Part shown: positions 25,316 through 33,152 of the stretch, in pieces
Numbering within the stretch: position 1 is the first letter of the stretch
Layout: each line of letters begins with the position of its first letter
Source of the DNA: Verrucomicrobiota bacterium
GTDB lineage: Bacteria > Verrucomicrobiota > Verrucomicrobiia > Opitutales > Opitutaceae
Length of the DNA: 64,000 nt
Reading direction: 5' to 3'
NCBI GenBank assembly: GCA_023457715.1
Contig: JAEWKR010000092.1
Span: forward strand, 12,067 to 76,066
Made by a program: the position numbers and the translations under genes
The notes under the pieces: generated by a model
Databases searched by the model: none
Seen by the model: the letters and a program-made list of their open reading frames with translations, nothing else
What the model was told of the DNA's origin: nothing

Positions 25316-26722
25316 ATGTCCGGCCTCTACTCCACGCTCAATCATTCGGTGAAAGCCATCACCGCGCACAGTCGTGCGATTGAGACGGCCGGCAAGAACC
25401 TGGCGAACGTCAACAACACCACGTACGCGCGGCAGCGGGTGGTTTACGGCGATCGCGGCACCGTGCAGACGCCCGACGGCGCCGAGAGCCTGGGGCTCGA
25501 GGCGCTCGGCGTGCAGCAGCTGCGCGATGCCCTCATCGACCGTCAGGTGGCCCGCGAGGTCTCGCTTTCCGGTTATTACGAGGCGCAGCAGAGCGCCTAC
25601 CAGCGGGCGCAAGCCAGCCTGGGCCAGGGCATCGATCGCACCAACGCGCCCGGATCGGGCACGACCGAGAATGGCATCGGCGCCGCCCTCGATAATTTCT
25701 TCAACAGCTTCCAGAGCCTCGCCTCGAGTCCGACCGACGACGGGCGCCGTTCGACTCTGCTGCAGAACGCGTCCATCCTGACCGACCGGCTGCAGCTCGC
25801 CGACCAGCGGCTGGCGCAGGCGCAGTCCGACCTCGACGCGCAGATCAACACGGACGTCGGCGCGGTCAACACGCTGCTCGCGACGCTCGCGGACCTCAAC
25901 GCCCAGATCGGACGCTTTGAGATCAATGCTCCCGGCTCCGCGGTGGACCTGCGTGACCAGCGCCAGGCCAAGATCGAGGAGCTGTCGGCCCGGCTGCCCG
26001 TCACCGTCGTCGACAGCGGCGGCGGCAACCTGCAGCTCACGAGCCGTGACGGCCTCGGCAACACCGTGGTCCTCCTCAACGGGGCGACGGTGGCGGGCTC
26101 CGTTGGCTTCGACGGCACCAACCTCACCGGCGGGGCCGCGAACGTGGCCTTGAGCCTCTCCAGCGGGTCCATGCAGGGGGCGCTCGCCGCGCGCGATGGC
26201 GCCGTGCAGACCCTGCGCGACGACCTTGATGCGCTGGCCCGGCAGATCGTGACCTCCGTGAACGAGGTCTATAATCCGGGTGGCGCCAGCACCAATTTCT
26301 TCAATCCGGCCGGGCTGTCCGCGGGCGGCATTGCGCTGGTCGCGGGCCTCACGCCCGCCACGATTCGCGCGACCAATGGCGGCGCCGCGGGCGACAACGA
26401 CATCGCGGTCGGCGTGGCCCAACTGGCCAGCAAGCTGTTCTCGACCGGCAGCGGCGATGGCATCGACGGCACCTTTTCGGGCTTCTACAGCAAGGCCGTC
26501 GCGAAGATCGGGCAGGCGCTCGCCGGTGCGACCGCCCGGGTGGACGACCAGGCGAAGATCGAGAAACTGGTCCGCTCCCAGCGGGATGAGGTCAGCGGCG
26601 TGTCCCTCGATGAGGAACTGGCCGACCTGATGAAATTTCAACGCGCGTTCCAGGCCTCCTCCCGCGTGTTCAACATCGTCGACGAACTGCTGGAACAGAT
26701 CGTCAACCGTCTCGGCGCATAA
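25316..26722 (+). CDS. flgK: Hook-filament junction protein FlgK
   Basis: 468 residues. N-terminus has TLNHSVKAITAHSRAIETAGKNLANVNNTTYARQRVV, a junction-protein variant of the axial motif; the C-terminus has VSGVSLDEELADLMKFQRAFQASSRVFNIVDELLEQIVN, typical FlgK. A D2/D3-like insert of moderate length lies between. Slightly shorter than enteric FlgK (about 547). Confidence 0.96.
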   Translation: MSGLYSTLNHSVKAITAHSRAIETAGKNLANVNNTTYARQRVVYGDRGTVQTPDGAESLGLEALGVQQLRDALIDRQVAREVSLSGYYEAQQSAYQRAQASLGQGIDRTNAPGSGTTENGIGAALDNFFNSFQSLASSPTDDGRRSTLLQNASILTDRLQLADQRLAQAQSDLDAQINTDVGAVNTLLATLADLNAQIGRFEINAPGSAVDLRDQRQAKIEELSARLPVTVVDSGGGNLQLTSRDGLGNTVVLLNGATVAGSVGFDGTNLTGGAANVALSLSSGSMQGALAARDGAVQTLRDDLDALARQIVTSVNEVYNPGGASTNFFNPAGLSAGGIALVAGLTPATIRATNGGAAGDNDIAVGVAQLASKLFSTGSGDGIDGTFSGFYSKAVAKIGQALAGATARVDDQAKIEKLVRSQRDEVSGVSLDEELADLMKFQRAFQASSRVFNIVDELLEQIVNRLGA

Positions 26723-26744
26723 CCCGCACTGACTTTCCATTCCC

Positions 26745-27641
26745 ATGCGCGTCACGAACAATACGGTCTCCGAGAGCGTCGTCGGGCAGATCCAGTCCCT
26801 GGGAGCCCAGCAGGCGAAGCTGCAGAACCAGGTCTCGACGGGGCAGCGCATCTTCCAGGCGTCCGACGATCCGGCGGCGACCGGCCGGGTGCTCGATTAT
26901 CAGAGCGAACTGCGCAAGATGTCGCAGTTCCAGACCAATGCCGCCCGGGCGCTGCAGTTGAGCCAGGCCTCGTTCTCGGGCCTGAAGGCGATCAAGACCG
27001 TGGCGGACCGCGCCACCCAGATCGGGACGCTGGGCGGCGGTTCGGTCAATCCGGCGCAGACGCAGGCCTACGCGTCCGAGGTCAACCAGCTCATCGAGCA
27101 GACGCTCCAGCTCACCAATTCCCGACTGGGCAACGATTATCTCTACGGCGGCACGAGCGTGTCCTCCGCCCCGTTCGTCGCCACGCGCAATGCGCAGGGC
27201 CAGGTGGTGAGCGTCGCCTATGCGGGGAACGCCAGCGAGGCCGAGATTCCGCTGTCGGAGACGACGACGATCAATCCCGCCACGCGCGGCGCAACGAACG
27301 TCGCGCTCGGCGATTTCCTCAACCAGCTGGTGGCGCTCCGCGACGCGCTGAACGCGAACGACGTGTCCGCGATCAACACGGCCCAGGGTGCCCTCGTGGG
27401 CTCGGAAGACACGCTCGTCTCGGCCCTCGCCGAACACGGCGGCATCCAGATGCGGATCGAGGCCAACCGGGAACAGCAGAAGGACCGCGCCATCGAGCTC
27501 GAGAAGCTGGTGTCGTCCGAGACCGACGCCGACCTGCCGTCGACGATCGTGAAGCTGACCCAGGCCCAGACCGCCTACCAGGCCGCGCTGCAATCGGCCG
27601 CCAACATCATGCGCATTTCCCTGCTCGACTACATCAAATAG
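26745..27641 (+). CDS. flgL: Hook-filament junction protein FlgL
   Basis: 298 residues, flagellin-like. N-terminus MRVTNNTVSESVVGQIQSLGAQQAKLQNQVSTGQRI then SDDPAATGRVLDYQSELRKMSQFQTNAARA is standard FlgL; the C-terminal helix is ADLPSTIVKLTQAQTAYQAALQSAANIMRISLLDYI. It sits between FlgK and the filament. Starts 22 bases after the flgK stop. Confidence 0.96.
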   Translation: MRVTNNTVSESVVGQIQSLGAQQAKLQNQVSTGQRIFQASDDPAATGRVLDYQSELRKMSQFQTNAARALQLSQASFSGLKAIKTVADRATQIGTLGGGSVNPAQTQAYASEVNQLIEQTLQLTNSRLGNDYLYGGTSVSSAPFVATRNAQGQVVSVAYAGNASEAEIPLSETTTINPATRGATNVALGDFLNQLVALRDALNANDVSAINTAQGALVGSEDTLVSALAEHGGIQMRIEANREQQKDRAIELEKLVSSETDADLPSTIVKLTQAQTAYQAALQSAANIMRISLLDYIK

Positions 27642-27682
27642 CCCGACCTCTCCGACCTTTCGACCACCAACCCTTTCCCTCC

Positions 27683-28153
27683 ATGAAAGTACTGCCCGAA
27701 CTCTACCCGACCGACATCGACGTCCCCCCGTCGAACGAACTCCAGCTGCCGCAGGGGATCATTGGCTTCGGGGCGTACAAGCGCGCCGAGCTCCTCTACC
27801 TGCCGGACCACCTGCCGTTTCTGTGGATGAAGATGTTCAGCGCCACCGACTCGCTGCACTTCATCGTGATCGAGCCGGGTGGCATCGTCCCGGGCTACGA
27901 ACCGGAGATCTTCGACGAGGATGCCGAGCAGCTCGGCATCGTGGACCCGTCGCAGGCCATGATCCTGAACATCGTGACGCTCCGCAGCCAGAATCCGGTC
28001 GAGGCCACGGTGAACCTGATCGGGCCCTTGATCGTCAACCGCCGCACGCGGATGGGACGCCAGCTCGTCATCTCGAATTACTCCAAGTACAGCGCGCATC
28101 ACGCGCTGGTGGAGAACGTCCAGCAGGCGACGTCGGTCGCGCGCACCCTGTGA
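27683..28153 (+). CDS. fliW: Flagellar assembly factor FliW
   Basis: 156 residues. PQGIIGFGAYKRAELLYLPD, FLWMKMFSATDSLHFIVIEP and NIVTLRSQNPVEATVNLIGPLIVNRRTRMGRQLVI fit FliW. FliW binds both flagellin and CsrA: free FliW inhibits CsrA allosterically, so flagellin export feeds back on flagellin translation. Next to csrA and flagellin, the classical arrangement. Confidence 0.95.
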   Translation: MKVLPELYPTDIDVPPSNELQLPQGIIGFGAYKRAELLYLPDHLPFLWMKMFSATDSLHFIVIEPGGIVPGYEPEIFDEDAEQLGIVDPSQAMILNIVTLRSQNPVEATVNLIGPLIVNRRTRMGRQLVISNYSKYSAHHALVENVQQATSVARTL

Positions 28154-28160
28154 GGCCACC

Positions 28161-28457
28161 ATGCTCGTACTCTCACGCAAGGTAAACGAAGCGATCGTCA
28201 TCGGGGATTCCGTCGAGATCCGCATCACCCGCATCGAGGGTGATGTCGTGAAGATCGGCATCTCCGCTCCGCGCGACATCGCCATCTTCCGCAAGGAAGT
28301 GCTCAACGACATCGCGGCCAGCAACCAGGCGGCGGCGGTGCGTCACAACAAGCCCGGCGCCCCCCTGCCGAAGCTGAACCCGAAGGCGTCCCCGGCGACG
28401 GCGGCCGCCCCGGAAGCGGATGCTTCCCTCTCGTCCGCCGCGGCGCCGAAGCCCTGA
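28161..28457 (+). CDS. csrA: Translational regulator CsrA with C-terminal extension
   Basis: 98 residues. MLVLSRKVNEAIVIGDSVEIRITRIEGDVVKIGISAPRDIAIFRKEV is a full CsrA core (1-47) including the RNA-binding residues. Enteric CsrA ends near residue 61; here a Pro/Ala/Ser-rich tail of about 38 residues follows. It represses flagellin translation in the FliW-CsrA circuit; its gene is 7 bases after fliW and 57 before flagellin. Confidence 0.96.
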   Translation: MLVLSRKVNEAIVIGDSVEIRITRIEGDVVKIGISAPRDIAIFRKEVLNDIAASNQAAAVRHNKPGAPLPKLNPKASPATAAAPEADASLSSAAAPKP

Positions 28458-28514
28458 GCGGTCGAACCTCTCTACAACCTGAAATCAAAACTCCAGCCTT
28501 AATCCCGTATCGTC

Positions 28515-29420
28515 ATGAGCGTCATCAACACCAACATCCAAGCCATCGCCGCCGCGCGTAATTTGAATCGCAGTCAGGAAATGCTCGGCCGCTCACTGAA
28601 CCGGCTCTCGTCCGGCTCGAAGATCGTCAATCCCTCCGATGACGCCGCCGGCCTGGCGGTGTCGGAAAAGCTCGACGCGCAGAGCATGCGTATCCGAGCT
28701 GCCACGACGAACGTCCAGAACGCGATCTCGTACACCCAGTCGGCCGATGGCTTCATGAGCGGCATGACGAAGATTCTGGCCCGCATGAGCGAACTCGCGC
28801 TCCTGGCCGAGGACGTCACGAAGAACTCGACGGACGTGGCCCTCTACCAGAAGGAGTTTACCCAGTTGCAGGATCAGTTGCGTCATACGATCGGCGGGAC
28901 GGCGGCGGAAATCGGTGGTACTGCGGATATCGGCACTCCGCTGGGCCAGTTTAACGGAATCACGCTTTTCGGCAGCACTGCGGCCGGCGGCCTGACCGTC
29001 ACGGTCGGCCAGGCGGTGGATCAGACGATGGAGATTCCGGAGATCAACCTGCGCAACAGTACCGGCACGGGCAGCGCGGTCGCCCTGCACGCGATCATCA
29101 GCAAGGGCGCGGGCGTCGAGGACTACAACCTCACCCTCAGCAGCCCGGATGTGATCGCAACGATCACCAATGGCATCCAGCAGGTGGCGACGGAACGCGC
29201 GTCCCTCGGTGCCTCGCAGTCGCGCCTGGAGCTGGCCTCGTCGACCCTGCAGGTCGAATACGAGAACCTTTCGTCCGCCATCTCGCGCATCCGCGATGTC
29301 GATGTCGCCGAGGAATCGACCGCCTTCGCGCGGTTCAACATCCTCGTGCAGTCCGGCACGGCGATGCTCTCGCAGGCGAACCAGACGCCGCAGTCCGTGC
29401 TGAAGCTGCTCGGCGGCTGA
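28515..29420 (+). CDS. fliC: Flagellin
   Basis: 301 residues. N-terminal D0/D1: INTNIQAIAAARNLNRSQEMLGRSLNRLSSGSKI and PSDDAAGLAVSEKLDAQ; C-terminal D1/D0: ERASLGASQSRLELASSTLQVEYENLSSAISRIRDVDVAEESTAFARFNILVQSGTAMLSQANQTPQSVLKLL. The central variable part is only about 90 residues, so the filament surface domain is small. A strong terminator follows. No fliD or fliS adjoins it. Confidence 0.98.
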   Translation: MSVINTNIQAIAAARNLNRSQEMLGRSLNRLSSGSKIVNPSDDAAGLAVSEKLDAQSMRIRAATTNVQNAISYTQSADGFMSGMTKILARMSELALLAEDVTKNSTDVALYQKEFTQLQDQLRHTIGGTAAEIGGTADIGTPLGQFNGITLFGSTAAGGLTVTVGQAVDQTMEIPEINLRNSTGTGSAVALHAIISKGAGVEDYNLTLSSPDVIATITNGIQQVATERASLGASQSRLELASSTLQVEYENLSSAISRIRDVDVAEESTAFARFNILVQSGTAMLSQANQTPQSVLKLLGG

Positions 29421-29445
29421 GTGCGTCAGCGATTTTTCTCCTCCC

Positions 29446-29476
29446 AGGCCGGGCGTCGCTGCCCGGCCTTTTTTTT
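29446..29476 (+). terminator. Strong intrinsic terminator after flagellin
   Basis: AGGCCGGGC (29446-29454) and GCCCGGCCT (29461-29469) form a 9-bp perfect stem with a 6-base loop, followed by eight T (29469-29476). It ends the flagellar locus. Confidence 0.95.
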
Positions 29477-29546
29477 CGGCTGCGAGCTGCATCACCCACC
29501 ATCCCGCCGCCTTGACTCTCCCGGGATCCCGGCTGAATAGCGTTTC

Positions 29547-31205
29547 ATGCCGTCACTTTTCCGGATCGCCCTGGTCTTGCTTTGCGCCCTTGGTCCGCTC
29601 CGCGCCGAGGAGAGCCGCTCGCCCGGGCTGGAGGAACTCCAGCGGATGCGCGCCCGCTTCGTGCCGGTCGAACTCGAGGTCGATGGCCGCGGGCTGCCGG
29701 ACTCCGAGCGAGCTGCGCTGGCCAAGCTCATTGCGGCCGCGAAGATCTTCGATGGCTTGTTCCTCCGGCAGTCCGATCCGCTCAATGAAAGCCGGCTGCA
29801 GGAATTGATCCGCGATGACTCGCCCCTGGGGCGGGCGCGACTGCACTATTTCCGCATCAACGCGGGCCCCTGGTCTGCGCTGGATGAGAACGAACCGTTC
29901 CTCCCGGGCGTCGGCACCAAGTCTCTGGCGGGCAACTTCTATCCTGCCGGATCGACCCGCGCGGAAGTGGAGGCCTGGCTGCACGAACTCCCGGAGAAGC
30001 AGCGGGCGGAGGCGTCGGGCTTCTTTACGACCCTCCGGCGCGGCCCCGACGGGCAATTCCTCGTGGTGCCCTACAGCGTCGAGTACCAGGGGGAACTCGC
30101 GGCCGCCGCGCGATTGCTCCGCGATGCCGCCGCCCTCACGACCCAGCCGACGCTGAAGCGGTATCTGGAAACCCGCGCCGCCGCCTTCCTCTCGAACGAT
30201 TACTACGAAAGCGACGTGGCCTGGATGGAACTCGATGCCTCGATCGAGCCGACAATCGGGCCGTACGAGGTTTACGCCGACGGCTGGTTCAACTTCAAGG
30301 CCGCCTTCGAGGCCTTCATTGCGCTGACCGACGAGGCCGAGACCGCGAAGCTCACCCGGTTCAGCGCGCGTCTGCAGGAGCTGGAAGATAATCTGCCGAT
30401 CGAGCTCCGGTACCGTCGCAAGCAGCTCGGCGGCCTCGCGCCGATTCGGGTGGTCAACCTGGCCTTCGCCTCGGGCGACGCCAACCACGGGGTGCAGACG
30501 GCGGCGTTCAACCTCCCGAACGACGAACGCGTGGTGGCGGCAAAAGGGTCGAAGCGCGTGCTGCTCCGTAACGTGCAGCAGGCGAAGTTCGACCGCGTCC
30601 TGCTGCCCATCGCGGCCCAGGTGTTGAAGAAGACGGAGCGTGACCTCGTGGCGTTCGACCTCTTTTTCACCCACATCCTGATGCACGAGTTGATGCATGG
30701 TCTCGGACCGCAGACGATCCGGGTGGGGCAGAAGGAAACGACCGTGCGCCACGAGTTGAAGGAGCTTTACGGCACCATCGAAGAGGCCAAGGCGGACATC
30801 TCGGGCCTGTGGGCGCTGCAGTACCTCATGGACGCCGGGATGCTGGACAAACAGCAGGAGAAGGCGATGTACACCACGTTCCTGGCCTCCGCCTTCCGCA
30901 CGCTGCGTTTCGGGCTGACCGAAGCGCACGCCAAGGGCATGGCCTTGCAGCTGAACTGGCTGCGGGAGGCGGGGGCGGTGAACGTCAGCCCGGATGACAC
31001 GTTCGCCGTCGACTTCACCCGGGTGAAGGCCGCGGTTACGGATCTGACGCGCGAGTTGATGACGATCCAGGCGCGAGGGGATTATGCCGCTGCGAAAGCC
31101 CTCCTCGACCGCATGGTCGTCTTGACGCCCGAAGTCGCCCGGGCCCTCGACAATCTGAAGGACGTGCCCGTCGACATCGAGCCGAGGTACCTCGCGGCGG
31201 AGTGA
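29547..31205 (+). CDS. M49-like (dipeptidyl-peptidase III family) zinc protein
   Basis: 552 residues with a signal peptide (about 1-20, IALVLLCALGPLRAEE). A zinc-site motif HELMHGLGP starts at His380 (HExxH, 380-384), and a downstream EEAKAD (Glu412-Glu413) is the usual third-ligand motif of this family. The N-terminal half resembles bacterial M49-like proteins annotated as DPP III-family or as Zn-dependent hydrolases. Classical DPP III has HExxGH with one extra residue, so activity cannot be assumed. Probably periplasmic. No obvious link to the flagellar genes upstream. Confidence 0.8.
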   Translation: MPSLFRIALVLLCALGPLRAEESRSPGLEELQRMRARFVPVELEVDGRGLPDSERAALAKLIAAAKIFDGLFLRQSDPLNESRLQELIRDDSPLGRARLHYFRINAGPWSALDENEPFLPGVGTKSLAGNFYPAGSTRAEVEAWLHELPEKQRAEASGFFTTLRRGPDGQFLVVPYSVEYQGELAAAARLLRDAAALTTQPTLKRYLETRAAAFLSNDYYESDVAWMELDASIEPTIGPYEVYADGWFNFKAAFEAFIALTDEAETAKLTRFSARLQELEDNLPIELRYRRKQLGGLAPIRVVNLAFASGDANHGVQTAAFNLPNDERVVAAKGSKRVLLRNVQQAKFDRVLLPIAAQVLKKTERDLVAFDLFFTHILMHELMHGLGPQTIRVGQKETTVRHELKELYGTIEEAKADISGLWALQYLMDAGMLDKQQEKAMYTTFLASAFRTLRFGLTEAHAKGMALQLNWLREAGAVNVSPDDTFAVDFTRVKAAVTDLTRELMTIQARGDYAAAKALLDRMVVLTPEVARALDNLKDVPVDIEPRYLAAE

Positions 31206-31234
31206 GCTGGGGGCGGCGGGTGTTGGACTTTCGG

Positions 31235-31264
31235 CCGTAGCGCCGGCTTCAGCCGGTATCCAGG
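31235..31264. repeat. CCGGCTTNNGCCGG-type palindromic repeat, copy 1
   Basis: A 30-bp element beginning CCGTAGCGCCGGCTT, with a CCGGCT/AGCCGG hairpin, in the gap between the convergent M49-like and LacI genes. Two more copies lie at 47649-47678 and 47701-47730. It may serve as a bidirectional transcription end here, but no T-run is present. Confidence 0.6.
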
Positions 31265-31283
31265 ATCTCAGCGTGTCCGTGCT

Positions 31284-32366
31284 TCAGCCTGGCGGTTTGG
31301 TCGACGCCCGCGCCACCACGTCCACTCGAAAGACCACCGGCGGCGTGTCGGCGGGGATCCGTTGTTCGATCCGGGCGAGGAGCAATTCCACCGCCCGCGT
31401 GCCCATGGCGCGCAGGGGCTGGCGCACCGAGGTCAGCTGAGGCACCGCCAGCCGGGCGGCGAGGGTGTCGTCAAAGCCGGCGATCGAAAGGTCATCCGGG
31501 ACCTTGAGCCCCGCTTCCGCCAACGCCTCCATGGCGCCCAGAGCGATATTGTCGTTCGCGCAGAAGAGGGCGTGCGGCAACCGCTCGCCCTTGTGCTGCC
31601 GCAACCACGTCCGCATCGCCTCACGGCCACCCTCGGCGGTGTACGTACCGGCGGACACAATCGAGTCGGCACCGGCGCTCAGATGTGCCGCGGCCAGCGC
31701 CCGCTTGAACCCGCGAATGCGGCGCTGCGACCCGAGCAGCCCCGCGGGACCGGCCAGATGGAGGATGCGCCGGTGGCCCTGGCTCGCGAGCAGGCGGACC
31801 ATGTCGTGGGCCCCGCGCTCCTCGTCACTCTCGATGTTGATCACGTCCGGCAGCCGCGCATTGGCGTGAATGGAGACGAACGGAGTGTGGCTCGGCAGGA
31901 TCTTCTCCCGCGCGCCGAAGGTCGGGGCGACGAGGATGAGGCCGTCGATCCGGCCGTCGCAGAGAGTGCGCAGGCGCGCGGCGTCGGGGCCCCAGTTGTG
32001 CAGCGCGAACACGGTGGTGTTCTGCTCGTGGGTCGCCGCGGCCGCCATGATGCCGTTGAACACCTCGAGAAAATAATGATTGAGCTCCCCGCCCTCGATC
32101 ACGGCGGCGACCCCGATCGTCTGCATCCGCCGGTTGGCGAGCGCGCGCGCCGCCGCGTTCGCCCGGTACTCCAGCTGGGCGGCCGCCTTGAGGATGCGCT
32201 GCCGCGTTTCCTCGGAAATGCGGGAGGACGTGCGCGCGCCGTTGAGCACGGTCGAGGCGGCCATGGCCGACACGCCCGCGACCCGGCCCACGTCCGCCAG
32301 CGTGGCGGCCCGGGGGGCCCGCGGGCGTTTCGACTTCGGGGTGGGGTGGGGTTTCGCCGGCGTCAT
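31284..32366 (-). CDS. LacI-family transcriptional regulator
   Basis: 360 residues. N-terminal helix-turn-helix ATLADVGRVAGVSAMAASTVLNG (about 21-43) after a basic tail, then a periplasmic-binding-protein-like effector domain (about 80-350) with FVSIHANARLPDVINIESDE and CANDNIALGAMEALAEAGLKVPDDLSIAGFDD, typical of sugar-responsive LacI proteins. It neighbours the GH31 gene and TonB receptor on the same side; a matching operator lies at 35483-35502. It likely senses an oligosaccharide released by those enzymes. Confidence 0.93.
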   Translation of the reverse strand: MTPAKPHPTPKSKRPRAPRAATLADVGRVAGVSAMAASTVLNGARTSSRISEETRQRILKAAAQLEYRANAAARALANRRMQTIGVAAVIEGGELNHYFLEVFNGIMAAAATHEQNTTVFALHNWGPDAARLRTLCDGRIDGLILVAPTFGAREKILPSHTPFVSIHANARLPDVINIESDEERGAHDMVRLLASQGHRRILHLAGPAGLLGSQRRIRGFKRALAAAHLSAGADSIVSAGTYTAEGGREAMRTWLRQHKGERLPHALFCANDNIALGAMEALAEAGLKVPDDLSIAGFDDTLAARLAVPQLTSVRQPLRAMGTRAVELLLARIEQRIPADTPPVVFRVDVVARASTKPPG

Positions 32367-32400
32367 GCCCGGGAGAGTACGCCCTGCAGGCGGCGGAGCG

Positions 32401-32931
32401 TCAGTATTTTTCGCCCCAACGCGCCCGCATCATCGCTTTGATCGGCGGCGGATAGCCCGCCACGTGGTGGAAGCTGATTTCCTCGCCGTTCTGGCGGGTC
32501 AGCTTGAATTGGTAGACGCGCAGCGCCATCGGGATCTGGAAGACCCACTGCAGCCGCGGGTCCTCGGGCGTGAGGACGTCCGTGTCCTTCTTCCACAGGC
32601 CGCCTTCGAATTTCGGGTCCGCATCGTCGAGCAGCACGACGGGCTTCTCGTCCGAGATGTCCGTCACGACCACCCGTCGGAGATCCGGCTGCTTGTTCGT
32701 CATCAGGCTGAAAGTGTAGAAAGCCTCACGATCGGCCTTGCCGGGCTGCAATCCCGCGGCGGCCACCTTGTACCCGCCGCCTTCGCCCGGCTGCGGTCCG
32801 CCCCCGGTGAGGGGGATCGTGACGAAACCACCGCCCGACACGGGGATCTTCTGGATGACATCGCCCGTCCGGCAGCCCGACCAGAGGCCGAGCAGGGGAA
32901 CGAGCACCGCGATCAGGACAGGAAGACGCAT
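32401..32931 (-). CDS. Putative lipoprotein of unknown function
   Basis: 176 residues. N-terminus MRLPVLIAVLVPLLGLWSGC has a lipobox (LWSGC, Cys20). The mature part has no family I recognise; it contains a Gly-rich stretch (about 34-53) and ends HHVAGYPPPIKAMMRARWGEKY. An upstream in-frame extension would run into repeat sequence and is rejected. It lies between the lacI-type gene and the GH31 gene on the same strand. Confidence 0.7.
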   Translation of the reverse strand: MRLPVLIAVLVPLLGLWSGCRTGDVIQKIPVSGGGFVTIPLTGGGPQPGEGGGYKVAAAGLQPGKADREAFYTFSLMTNKQPDLRRVVVTDISDEKPVVLLDDADPKFEGGLWKKDTDVLTPEDPRLQWVFQIPMALRVYQFKLTRQNGEEISFHHVAGYPPPIKAMMRARWGEKY

Positions 32932-33000
32932 GGAGCGAATACGGACGGTTTTTGGCGCGAGTGCAACGCGTCTGAATGGCTTGACGCAAGCGAGGGGACG

Positions 33001-33125
33001 GGAGGGCCGGAGGGCCAGAGGGCCGGAAGGCCGGAGGGCGGAGATGCTGAAATCGGAGGAGCGGCCTGTTTGCCGCATCTCAAATTTCAAATCTCAAATC
33101 TCAAATCCCGGCGCAGCCGGGGGGC
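33001..33125. repeat. Third copy of the octamer plus composite hairpin repeat
   Basis: Octamers near GGCCGGAG (33001-33043), a GATGCTGAAATC segment, a GCGGC-loop-GCCGC core, four or five heptamers near ATCTCAA (about 33077-33107), and CCCGGCGCAGCCGG. It matches the two copies at 19573-19910 in order and sequence, although the genes around it are unrelated. The downstream edge is G/C-rich up to the GH31 stop. Confidence 0.8.
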
Positions 33126-33152
33126 CGGGGGGCCCGGAGGGGCTTCCGATCC

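Noticed and set aside
28458..28514. Sigma-28 promoter before flagellin (TCAAAACT - 11 bases - CCCGTATC)
   Set aside because: Only about 7 of 16 positions fit TAAAGTTT-N11-GCCGATAA, and the start would fall at the ATG.
32932..33090. Longer N-terminus for the lipoprotein gene
   Set aside because: The extra 53 codons translate the repeat at 33001-33125, and the lipobox fixes the start at 32931.
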